7,348 nt of DNA from Halovulum sp039180525 (lineage in GTDB: Bacteria > Pseudomonadota > Alphaproteobacteria > Rhodobacterales > Rhodobacteraceae). The notes below the pieces were generated by a model. It searched no databases. It saw only the letters and a list, made by a program, of their open reading frames with translations, and was not told the origin of the DNA. Location: assembly GCA_039180525.1 (NCBI GenBank), contig JBCDDF010000087.1, positions 1 through 7,348 of the forward strand, written 5' to 3'. Positions 1 through 7,113 of the stretch are shown one piece after another (the first letter of the stretch is position 1; every line of letters starts with the position of its first letter). Position numbers and translations under genes: made by a program.

Positions 1-810
1 CAATATGTGGACCAATTCACCCGACGAGACATAAGCGTCCGCCAAACGGTCCCAGCCCAGCGCGATCCCCTGCCCACTGGCGGCCGATCGCAAAACCATC
101 TCATAGGTATTGAATTCTATCCCGGGGCTGACCGGCATGTCTTGTTGGCCCAGTGCCTCGAACCAACTCTTCCACTCCAACCAAGGCGTATCCGGCCCCG
201 CGCCGGTCAAGTGCAGGAGCGCGCCACAGGTCGCGAGGTCGGCCACGGTGTCCATAGCGCCCAGCCGGGAAAGAAGTGCCGGGCTGCCGACCGCGACGAC
301 CTGCTCGGCAAACAGCATACGTGCATCTTCGTCCACCTGTTCGGGGCGCCCCATGAAGATGGTGATGGCTCTGTCGATCTCGGCATCCTGAGGGCGTTGC
401 GATGCCAGGATGCTGATGTCTATCTGCCCGATATCCTCTCTGAGGCGCGGCAATCGCGGCAACAGCCAATATGACGCAAAGGCGAAATCGACCGAGATCA
501 GAACACTCGCCGCCGCGGATGTCTGCTTCTGGCGTTCCAGGGCGGCGGCAAGCAGATCGAACGCGTCCGCTGTCGCGTCAAGCAATTGCCGGCCCCGCAC
601 CGTCGGCGCGACGCCCGTCGAGGTTCGCACCAGAAGTTGCGCGGCGACCGAAGTCTCCAGGTTGCGCATTCTCTTGCTGAGGCTCGGCTGAGAGATGCCC
701 AGCCGTTGCGCGGCCCGCGTCAGACTTCCGGCACGGCAGACCATCACAAAGGCGCCGAGATCGGCGGAGCTTCGAATAATACCCCTATAGCCTTTGTCTA
801 TGGCGTCCAT
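1..810 (-). CDS. LysR-family transcriptional regulator, probable choline-sulfate utilisation regulator (C-terminus cut off by window edge)
   Basis: A DNA-binding transcription regulator, read on the minus strand from ATG at 810; 270 codons are visible without a stop before the left edge. The N-terminus carries a LysR winged helix-turn-helix at about residues 18-75: ADLGAFVMVCRAGSLTRAA, then QRLGISQPSLSKRMRNLE. An effector-binding domain follows from about residue 95. The last visible part (ASGQGIALGWDRLADAYVSSG, about 244-264, then ELVHIL) is the typical end of GcvA-type LysR proteins, so only about 30-40 residues should be missing. The ATG at 810 is the first start after an in-frame TAA at 820-822; no strong ribosome site is seen. 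Divergence from a choline-sulfatase gene is the arrangement known for the LysR family called choline-sulfate utilisation transcription factor. The family call is firm; the ligand is inferred from context. Unlike its neighbour betC, this gene shows no lesion in the visible part. Confidence 0.93.
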   Translation of the reverse strand, partial: MDAIDKGYRGIIRSSADLGAFVMVCRAGSLTRAAQRLGISQPSLSKRMRNLETSVAAQLLVRTSTGVAPTVRGRQLLDATADAFDLLAAALERQKQTSAAASVLISVDFAFASYWLLPRLPRLREDIGQIDISILASQRPQDAEIDRAITIFMGRPEQVDEDARMLFAEQVVAVGSPALLSRLGAMDTVADLATCGALLHLTGAGPDTPWLEWKSWFEALGQQDMPVSPGIEFNTYEMVLRSAASGQGIALGWDRLADAYVSSGELVHIL

Positions 811-1166
811 TCCATACTGTTACTTCAAAGGCCGCAGACAGCAAATATGCTTCGCCTAAATTCGCAACGGCGCCGGCGGGTCTCGGGCCCGTCATCAAGA
901 ACAATTCCAGCCCGCGCCGGATGGGGGGGCCGCAATGACAGCGCCGCTGACATGTCTGCCGCTCAAGACCACGGCTCCGGGCTTTTGTTCCCGGTGCGCC
1001 GCCGACGTCAACGTGATCCCGAAGCGCACCGTTGGCGGCCCGGTCATTTGCGCGGTGGCCTTTCCCGAACCGGCCGCCGCAACGCCTGTGGCATGATCGT
1101 TCTCCGCCAGGCTCCGGCCTTGCCACGCCGCGCCTGGGGTATTCCTTTCGAACATATGAGAGACAC
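811..1166. promoter_or_regulatory. Divergent intergenic region between the LysR gene and betC
   Basis: These 356 bases separate the two divergent starts and should hold both promoters and the LysR binding site. The part next to the regulator (about 811-870) is AT-richer than its surroundings. It contains a direct repeat TTCGC at 851-855 and 861-865, exactly one helical turn apart, and a nearby imperfect dyad GCAAATATGC at 841-850. These could be LysR half-sites, but this is inference. No convincing -35/-10 pair could be identified. The rest (about 880-1150) is GC-rich and open in several frames on both strands; none of those translations resembles a known protein. Confidence 0.5.
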
Positions 1167-2657
1167 GTGAACATTCTCATCCTGATGGTGGATCAACTGA
1201 ACGGGACCCTGTTTCCGGACGGTCCCGCCGACTGGCTTCATGCGCCCAACCTCAAGGCGCTGGCAAAGCGCTCCACCCGATATCGAAACTGCTACACGGC
1301 GTCTCCGCTTTGCGCGCGGGGTCGGGCCGGTTTCATGTCGGGACAACTCCCGTCGGTCACCGGTGTCTATGACAATGCGGCGGAGTTTCCGTCAGACCTG
1401 CCGACCTATGCCCATCATCTGCGGTGCGCGGGCTACCAGACCTGCCTTTCGGGCAAGATGCACTTCGTCGGCCCGGACCAGATGCATGGGCTGGAACAGC
1501 GCCTGACGACAGACATCTACCCCGCCGATTTCGGCTGGACACCGGATTACCGGAAGCCCGGCGAACGCATCGACTGGTGATATCACAACATGGGCAGCGT
1601 CACCGGCGCCGGCGTGGCTGAAATCTCCAACCAGATGGAATACGATGACGAGGTCGCCTTTCAGGCGTGTCAAAAGCTCTATGATCTTTCGCGCGCGCAC
1701 GACCCGCGTCCCTGGTGCCTGACCGTTAGCTTCACCCATCCCCACGATCCGTATGTCGCGCGTCGCAGATACTGGGATCTCTATCGGGATTGCGACCATC
1801 TGATGCCAGCGGTGCCCGCGATGGACTACGACGACCACGACCCGCATGCGCAGCGCATTTTCGACGCCAACGATTGGCGGAACTTCGACATCACCAAAGA
1901 CGACATCCGCCGCGCCCGCCGCGCCTATTTCGCCAATATCAGCTATCTGGACGACAAAATCGGCGACATTCTGGACACGCTCGACCGGACCCGTCAGGAC
2001 GCCGCGATCCTGTTCGTCTCCGATCACGGTGACATGCTGGGGGAGCGTGGGCTCTGGTTCAAGATGTGCTTTTTCGAGGGCGCCGCCCGCGTGCCGCTGA
2101 TGATCTGCGCGCCCGGTTTTGCGCCCGGCCTCGTGGCCACCCCGGTCTCGACCATCGATGTCTGTCCGACACTTGCCGATATGGCCGGTCTCGACATCTC
2201 CGAAATCGCGCCGTGGACCGAAGGCACCAGCCTTCTGGGGGGTGTCGGACAGCGCGGACCGGTCGCCATGGAGTATGCGGCCGAAGGGTCGTACGCACCG
2301 CTCGTGGCCCTTCGGGACGACCGCTACAAATACACGCGGTGCCTGCTCGACCCAGAGCAGCTCTTCGACCTCGACTCCGATCCTCACGAGTTGAACAATC
2401 TCGCCGCCGATCCCGCCCATGCCGCGGCGCTTGCGGACCTTCGCGCGATTGCGGATGCCAGATGGGATCTTGACCGGTTCGATGCGGATGTCCGCCAAAG
2501 CCAGGCCCGCCGCCGGGTGGTCTATGAAGCCCTTCGCCGGGGGGCCTATTATCCATGGGACTACCAGCCCCTGAAGAAAGCCTCCGAACGGTTCATGCGC
2601 AATCACATGGACCTCAACCTGGTCGAAAAAAGCCAGCGCTTCCCGCGCGGAGAATGA
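1167..2657 (+). pseudogene. betC: Choline-sulfatase, interrupted by an in-frame TGA and with an altered active-site motif
   Basis: BetC hydrolyses choline-O-sulfate to choline and sulfate in the cytoplasm. Read through the stop, the frame gives about 496 residues, close to the usual 500-512. GTG at 1167 is chosen because the family N-terminus (NILILMVDQLNGTLFPDGPA) starts directly there; an in-frame ATG at 1032 would add about 45 unrelated residues. Visible family features are the metal-binding Asp9, the LSGKMHFVGPDQ segment, DIYPADFGWTPDYRKPGERI, the HPHDPY motif, the metal ligands Asp286-His287 in SDHGDMLGERGLWFK, and the conserved C-terminus ending FPRGE. Two faults are visible. Codon 138 (1578-1580) is TGA where the family has Trp, cutting the product to 137 residues. 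The sulfatase motif reads Cys49-Ala-Arg-Gly-Arg, without the proline of C-x-P-x-R. It lies first in the operon, and its TGA stop (2655-2657) overlaps an ATG. Most likely a pseudogene; a sequencing error could explain the TGA alone. Confidence 0.9.
2649..2653 (+). promoter_or_regulatory. Ribosome binding site of the former betB
   Basis: GGAGA lies six bases before ATG 2660 and inside the last codons of betC. It favours the ATG at 2660 over the ATG at 2654, which it directly abuts. This is the usual tight coupling of betC and betB; the signal survives although betB itself does not. Confidence 0.55.
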
Positions 2658-2659
2658 CC

Positions 2660-2926
2660 ATGACCCACACCGTCCCACCCGATGCCGGCCATGTCGTTGA
2701 CGGCGCCCGTCCGACAGACACCTCAGGCGCGCCAATCCCGGTGATCCCCCGCGGCAAAGATACGTCCAGCGGCCTTTCCCCCGGTGTCTTTTCACGCGAC
2801 CTCGCCCGTGGCCATCGGGTCAGCGCGGCCTGCGCCGGACGCCAACACCGCAAGGCTGCGCCCGACCATCATAGCCGGCTGAAACCCCCACATGCCCGGA
2901 TGGCGGATGCAGGGGCATCCCACTGA
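2660..2926 (+). pseudogene. betB: 5' remnant of betaine aldehyde dehydrogenase, fused in frame to unrelated sequence
   Basis: Intact BetB oxidises betaine aldehyde to glycine betaine with NAD(P)+ and is about 480-490 residues long. Here the reading frame has only 88 codons. Residues 11-29 (H-V-V-D-G, D-T-S-G-A-P-I-P-V-I; bases 2690-2746) match the BetB N-terminus, whose typical form is H-F-I-D-G followed by D-T-A-G-T-P-I, and which should continue I-Y-P-A-T-G-E. After Ile29 the match stops. The remaining about 180 bases (2747-2926) match nothing I recognise in any plus-strand frame, and no BetB C-terminus, NAD-binding site, or catalytic Glu or Cys region is present. The position between betC and betA is where betB belongs in the classical order. 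The frame ends TGATG, overlapping the betA start. About 1.2-1.4 kb of betB therefore appears deleted. The short match makes the assignment likely rather than certain. Confidence 0.68.
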
Positions 2927-4584
2927 TGCAGGCGGAATACGTCATCGTCGGCGCCGGCAGCGCCGGATGCGCGATCGCCTATCGCCTGGCCGAGGCGGGC
3001 AAACGCGTTCTCGTCATCGAACATGGCGGAAGTGACCGGGGGCCGTTCATCAACATGCCGGGCGCGCTCAGCTTTCCCATGAACATGCCGCGCTATGATT
3101 GGGGTTTTCAGACCGAAGCAGAGCCGCATCTGGGGGGGCGCCGCCTTGCCACCCCGCGTGGCAAGGTGATCGGCGGATCCTCCTCGATCAATGGCATGAT
3201 CTATGTGCGCGGCCATGCGCTCGACTTCGATACCTGGGCCGAAATGGGGGCCGACGGCTGGAGCTATGCCGACGTCTTTCCTTACTTCAATCGGCAGGAA
3301 GACTGGCACGATGGCGGCCATGGCGGCGATCCGTGGTGGCGGGGGAAGGGTGGCCCCGTCCATGTAACACGCGGCACCCGCGAAAACCCCCTGACACGCG
3401 CCTTCGTCGAAGCCGGCCGACAGGCAGGCTATCCGGTCACGCCGGATTACAACGGTCACCAGCAGGAAGGCTTCGGTCCCTTCGACATGACCGTCTGGAA
3501 GGGGGAACGCTGGTCGGCGGCCAAGGCCTATTTGAAACCGGCGCTCAGAAAGGCGAACTGCCGGCTTGTTCGCGCGTTCGCCCGGCGCATCGTGATCGAA
3601 CAAGGCCGCGCGACCGGCGTCGAGGTTTCGCACCGCGACCGAATAGAGGTCATCCGTGCCGAGGCAGAGGTCATCGTGGCCGCCTCCGCCGTCAACACGC
3701 CGAAGCTTCTGATGCTTTCCGGCATCGGTCCCGGCCGGCATCTTGCCGAACATGGGATCGACATCGTCGCGGACCGTCCGGGTGTCGGGCAGAACCTGCA
3801 GGACCACCTTGAACTCTATATCCAGGCGGCCTCGAAACAGCCGGTCAGCCTCTACAAGTACTGGAGCATCCTCGGCAAAGCTTACGTGTGCGCACGCTGG
3901 ATGCTGAACCGCTCCGGTCCCGGTGCCTCCAACCAGTTCGAAAGCGCCGGCTTCATTCGTTCGGCGGCGGCCGTCGAGTACCCCGATATCCAGTACCACT
4001 TCCTGCCGATGGCCATTCGCTATGACGGTCGGACGCCCGCGGATGGTCATGGATTTCAGATCCATACCGGCCCGATGCGCAGCCCGTCCCGGGGCGCGAT
4101 CACGCTGCGGTCCTCCGATCCGGCAGAGCCCCCGCGCATCCTGTTCAACTACATGAGCCACCAGAAGGACTGGCAGGATTTCCGCACCGCGATCCGGCTG
4201 ACCCGCGAGATCCTCGCCCAGAAGGCCTTCGAGCCGTTCTATAAGCACGAGATCCAGCCGGGCGACGCGCTCCAATCCGACGACGAGCTTGATGGTTTCA
4301 TCCGCCAAAACGTCGAAAGCGCCTATCATCCCTGCGGCACAGCGAAAATGGGCCGCTGGGACGACCGAATGGCGGTCGTCGATCCCGAAACGCGTGTCAT
4401 AGGGATCGATCGGCTCCGCGTCGCTGACAGTTCGATCTTTCCCAGAATTACAAATGGGAACCTGAATGCGCCATCCATCATGGTCGGCGAGAAAGCGGCA
4501 GATCACATTCTTGATCGAACCCCGCGCGCGGCGGCGAACGCGGCGCCGTGGATCCATCCCGACTGGAAACACAAGCAAAGGTGA
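2926..4584 (+). CDS. betA: Choline dehydrogenase (GMC oxidoreductase)
   Basis: Oxidises choline to betaine aldehyde, passing electrons from FAD to the respiratory chain at the membrane; the first of two steps to the osmoprotectant glycine betaine. The 552-residue product has the family's full length. Visible features are the FAD dinucleotide fold with GAGSAG at residues 9-14, the GMC segment TPRGKVIGGSSSINGM (76-91), the second GMC signature around NTPKLLMLSGIGP, the BetA-typical LYKYWSILGKAYV and NQFESAGFIRS segments, catalytic His468 in AYHPCGTAKMG, and NGNLNAP (510-516), where the second catalytic residue lies. ATG 2926 overlaps the preceding stop (TGATG), and AGGGG at 2911-2915 is a possible ribosome site. 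No lesion is seen. It follows broken betC and betB, so if expressed it would produce betaine aldehyde without a local enzyme to remove it. Confidence 0.96.
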   Translation: MQAEYVIVGAGSAGCAIAYRLAEAGKRVLVIEHGGSDRGPFINMPGALSFPMNMPRYDWGFQTEAEPHLGGRRLATPRGKVIGGSSSINGMIYVRGHALDFDTWAEMGADGWSYADVFPYFNRQEDWHDGGHGGDPWWRGKGGPVHVTRGTRENPLTRAFVEAGRQAGYPVTPDYNGHQQEGFGPFDMTVWKGERWSAAKAYLKPALRKANCRLVRAFARRIVIEQGRATGVEVSHRDRIEVIRAEAEVIVAASAVNTPKLLMLSGIGPGRHLAEHGIDIVADRPGVGQNLQDHLELYIQAASKQPVSLYKYWSILGKAYVCARWMLNRSGPGASNQFESAGFIRSAAAVEYPDIQYHFLPMAIRYDGRTPADGHGFQIHTGPMRSPSRGAITLRSSDPAEPPRILFNYMSHQKDWQDFRTAIRLTREILAQKAFEPFYKHEIQPGDALQSDDELDGFIRQNVESAYHPCGTAKMGRWDDRMAVVDPETRVIGIDRLRVADSSIFPRITNGNLNAPSIMVGEKAADHILDRTPRAAANAAPWIHPDWKHKQR

Positions 4585-5042
4585 CACGGTGGGTGTCGCG
4601 TTCATCGCGCCGCCCGCCGGTCATCGACGCGGGGCTTGCCGCGGGACATGCGGACAAAGGGCGCATGACGCGCCATCGACCCGCGATCGACGCGCCGTCT
4701 ACACCGCGCTCGGCCGGAATTGACCGCTCATGTCACCGCGCGCCTGTCGCAGCGCTGCATCGGCCCGATGCCCCGAACTCTGCCGGGTCCGAACCTGGAT
4801 GGGTGCGGCGATACGCGTCGCAACCCGTGCCCCTGCAATACGCGGGCACCACAGGCGCGATGGACCACGGGTTTTGCCCCCCCGCCTCCGGCCCGCGGCG
4901 CCGGCTTGGAAACACGGCGGTCGCGGACGCCCTGAAAGACCCCGACCGGCAAATCGATCAAGATCCGAACAGCCCGGCGCCCGGGATTGCGGACGGCCCA
5001 AGCCCCATTGACCCCCCAGCCCCGCCCCGCCATATCCGGCCC
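4585..5042. other. 458-base GC-rich stretch without a recognisable gene
   Basis: The region lies between the betA stop and the lepA start. The lepA frame is open upstream through all of it, but the translation is low-complexity, rich in Arg, Pro and Ala, and resembles no LepA extension. Other frames on both strands give similar shadow-like translations. There are short repeats (ATCGACGCG at 4623-4631 and 4686-4694) and small GC hairpins such as CGCGG/CCGCG near 4629-4645, but none has a T-run, so no terminator is called. No tRNA or small structured RNA was recognised. It probably holds the lepA promoter and the end of the bet transcript. Confidence 0.5.
5008..5036 (+). promoter_or_regulatory. 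Possible lepA promoter directly before the start codon
   Basis: TTGACC at 5008-5013 and CATATC at 5031-5036 are 17 bases apart. The -35 is good (five of six positions of TTGACA). The -10 is weak against the E. coli consensus but closer to the alphaproteobacterial form (CCATAT against CTATAT). Transcription would then start at or within a few bases of the ATG at 5043. Pattern match only. Confidence 0.25.
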
Positions 5043-6842
5043 ATGACCCAGCTTTCGCGCATCCGCAACTTCTCCATCGTCGCCCATATCGACCACGGCA
5101 AATCGACGCTGGCCGACCGGCTGATCCAGTCCACCGGCACCGTCGCCGACCGTGACATGAAAGAACAGTTGCTCGACGCCATGGATATCGAACGCGAGCG
5201 CGGCATCACCATCAAGGCCAACACCGTGCGCATCGACTACCGCGCCCAGGACGGCCAGGACTATGTGCTGAACCTGATCGACACGCCCGGCCATGTCGAT
5301 TTCGCCTACGAGGTCTCCCGCTCGATGCGCGCGGTCGAGGGCTCGCTTCTGGTCGTCGACGCCTCCCAAGGGGTGGAGGCGCAGACGCTGGCCAATGTCT
5401 ATCAAGCCATCGACGCCGATCACGAAATCGTCCCCGTGCTCAACAAGATCGACCTGCCTGCGGCGGAACCGGACCGTGTGCGCACCCAGATCGAAGACGT
5501 CATCGGCCTCGACGCCTCGGACGCCCTCGAAATCTCCGCTAAGACCGGCCTGGGCATCGGCGACGTGCTGGAGGCCATCGTCACCCGCCTGCCCGCGCCC
5601 CAGGGCGACCCGGACGCGCCGCTGCAGGCGATGCTGGTCGACAGCTGGTACGATGCCTATCTGGGCGTCGTCGTCCTGGTGCGGATCATCGACGGCCGCC
5701 TGAAAAAGGGCGACCGGATCAAGATGATGAACACCGGCGCCACCTATCCGGTCGACCGGCTGGGCGTCTTTCGCCCCGCCATGCAGACCGCCGACAGCCT
5801 CGGCCCGGGAGAAATCGGCTTCCTGACCGCCTCGATCAAACAGGTGCGCGACACCCGCGTCGGCGACACGATCACGCATGAAAAGGGCGGCACCGCCACG
5901 CCGCTGCCCGGCTTCCAGCCCTCCGTCCCCGTGGTCTTCTGCGGCCTCTTCCCCGTCGACGCCGCCGATTTCGAGGATCTGCGCGACGCCATCGAGAAAC
6001 TGCAACTCAACGACGCCAGCTTTTCCGCCGAGATGGAGACATCGGCCGCGCTGGGCTTCGGCTTCCGCTGCGGCTTTCTCGGCCTTCTGCACCTAGAGGT
6101 CATCCGCGACCGGCTGGAACGCGAATACGATATCGACCTGATCACCACGGCACCCAGCGTGATCTACCACATCCACCTGACCGACGACACGATGCAGGAG
6201 CTGCACAACCCCGCCGACATGCCCGACGCGGTCAAGATCGCCCATATCGAGGAACCGCGGATCAAGGCCACCATCCTGGTTCCCGACGAATACCTGGGCG
6301 ACGTGCTGAAGCTCTGCCAGGACCGCCGCGGCATCCAGGCCGATCTGACCTATGCCGGCACGCGGGCGATGGTGGTCTATGACCTGCCGCTGAACGAGGT
6401 CGTCTTCGATTTCTACGACCGGCTGAAATCGGTCACCAAGGGCTATGCCAGCTTCGACTACCAGATGATCGGCTACAGCCAGGACAATCTGGTGAAAATG
6501 CAGATCCTGGTGAATGACGAACCGGTCGACGCGCTGTCGGTCATGGTCCACCGCGACCGGGCCGAGGCCCGCGGCCGCGCCATGGTCGAAAAGCTCAAGG
6601 GCCTGATCCCGCAGCACATGTTCAAGATCCCGATCCAGGCCGCGGTGGGCGGGCGCATCATCGCCCGCGAAACCATCTCCGCCCTGCGCAAGGACGTGAC
6701 CGCGAAATGCTATGGCGGCGACGTGACCCGGAAGAAGAAACTGCTGGAGAAACAGAAGGCCGGAAAGAAACGGATGCGCCAGTTCGGGAAAGTGGATATT
6801 CCGCAGGAAGCTTTTATCAGCGCGTTGAAGATGGATTCATGA
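5043..6842 (+). CDS. lepA: Elongation factor 4 (LepA), ribosome-associated translational GTPase
   Basis: LepA/EF4 is a GTPase that binds the ribosome, resembles EF-G, and affects translation initiation, elongation and back-translocation, mostly under stress. The product has 599 residues, the usual length. The GTPase domain shows G1 AHIDHGKST (14-22), G2 RGIT (53-56), G3 DTPGH (80-84), G4 NKID (134-137) and G5 SAK (165-167). Domain II follows (DSWYDAYLGVVVLVRI, then KGDRIKMMNTG). The EF-G-like C-terminal part has ALGFGFRCGFLGLLHLEVI, then REYDIDLITTAPSV. The LepA-specific tail carries KCYGGDVTRKKKLLEKQKAG and ends near PQEAFISAL. ATG 5043 is chosen because the conserved N-terminus (RIRNFSIVAHIDHGKST) starts six residues in; upstream in-frame starts would add unrelated sequence. 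No Shine-Dalgarno sequence precedes it (CATATCCGGCCC). An ordinary core gene, not functionally tied to the bet genes. Confidence 0.98.
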   Translation: MTQLSRIRNFSIVAHIDHGKSTLADRLIQSTGTVADRDMKEQLLDAMDIERERGITIKANTVRIDYRAQDGQDYVLNLIDTPGHVDFAYEVSRSMRAVEGSLLVVDASQGVEAQTLANVYQAIDADHEIVPVLNKIDLPAAEPDRVRTQIEDVIGLDASDALEISAKTGLGIGDVLEAIVTRLPAPQGDPDAPLQAMLVDSWYDAYLGVVVLVRIIDGRLKKGDRIKMMNTGATYPVDRLGVFRPAMQTADSLGPGEIGFLTASIKQVRDTRVGDTITHEKGGTATPLPGFQPSVPVVFCGLFPVDAADFEDLRDAIEKLQLNDASFSAEMETSAALGFGFRCGFLGLLHLEVIRDRLEREYDIDLITTAPSVIYHIHLTDDTMQELHNPADMPDAVKIAHIEEPRIKATILVPDEYLGDVLKLCQDRRGIQADLTYAGTRAMVVYDLPLNEVVFDFYDRLKSVTKGYASFDYQMIGYSQDNLVKMQILVNDEPVDALSVMVHRDRAEARGRAMVEKLKGLIPQHMFKIPIQAAVGGRIIARETISALRKDVTAKCYGGDVTRKKKLLEKQKAGKKRMRQFGKVDIPQEAFISALKMDS

Positions 6843-6870
6843 CAGCGCCCCGGGCTTTGCGGTATATCTG

Positions 6871-7113
6871 ATGCCGACCGTCTTCCGCGAGGCGGGGTTC
6901 CGTTTCTTCTTCTATTCCAACGAAGGCGACCCGCGCGAACCGGTGCATATCCATGTGGTCAGGGGCGGCGGCGAAGCCAAGCTCTGGATCACGCCAGAGG
7001 TCTCGGTCGCCGCAAGCATCGGCTTCGACGCGCGAACCCTGCGGCGGCTGACAGAGATGGCGCGCACCAGACGCGCAGAGATTGAAAGGGCCTGGCATGA
7101 GCATTTCGGCTGA
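6871..7113 (+). CDS. DUF4160 domain-containing protein
   Basis: A small 80-residue protein of unknown biochemical function. It begins MPTVFREAGFRFFFYSNEGD and has the family's PVHIHV motif (about 24-29), then a short acidic/basic helical C-terminus ending with AWHEHFG. The match to DUF4160 covers the whole length, with the MPT start and the His-rich P-x-H-I-H-V core as the clearest marks. ATG 6871 is 28 bases after the lepA stop, with no visible ribosome site and no terminator between them, so read-through from lepA is plausible. It overlaps the next gene by 17 bases, so the two are almost certainly co-expressed. DUF4160 and DUF2442 genes are commonly adjacent, and the pair has been suspected to be toxin-antitoxin-like; nothing in the sequence proves this. 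Confidence 0.88.
   Translation: MPTVFREAGFRFFFYSNEGDPREPVHIHVVRGGGEAKLWITPEVSVAASIGFDARTLRRLTEMARTRRAEIERAWHEHFG
7085..7090 (+). promoter_or_regulatory. Ribosome binding site of the DUF2442 gene
   Basis: AAAGGG, six bases before ATG 7097, lies within the DUF4160 coding region and decides the start of the second gene of the pair. The first gene of the pair has no such site. Confidence 0.5.

Noticed and set aside
7..474. Plus-strand frame at the left edge (155 codons)
   Set aside because: Antisense to the LysR gene, which reads cleanly on the minus strand with a full helix-turn-helix.
935..1096. 53-codon plus-strand frame with a G-run ahead of it and a Cys-x-x-Cys, in the lysR-betC intergenic region
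   Set aside because: No recognisable family, and the opposite strand is equally open (895-1155); probably chance openness in GC-rich DNA.
1578..1580. Selenocysteine or stop-codon reassignment at the betC TGA
   Set aside because: The position is a structural Trp, not a catalytic Cys; TGA serves as the normal stop in the neighbouring genes; no selenocysteine insertion element was recognised.
1392..2795. Long minus-strand frame (467 codons) opposite betC
   Set aside because: It is the antisense shadow of betC; the plus strand carries the conserved sulfatase sequence and the minus translation resembles no family.
2869..4605. Long minus-strand frame (578 codons) opposite betA
   Set aside because: Shadow of betA, produced by GC-rich third positions.
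4629..4645. GC hairpin after betA as a terminator
   Set aside because: Only a five-base stem and no following T-run.
4783..4798. CCGGGT/ACCTGG hairpin resembling a tRNA T-arm
   Set aside because: The loop does not fit the T-loop consensus on either strand, and no acceptor, D or anticodon arms fit around it.
4548..5042. 165-codon N-terminal extension of LepA
   Set aside because: In frame, but low-complexity and overlapping the end of betA; LepA is complete at 599 residues from 5043.
4728..6092. Long minus-strand frame (454 codons) opposite lepA
   Set aside because: Shadow of lepA; no recognisable protein.
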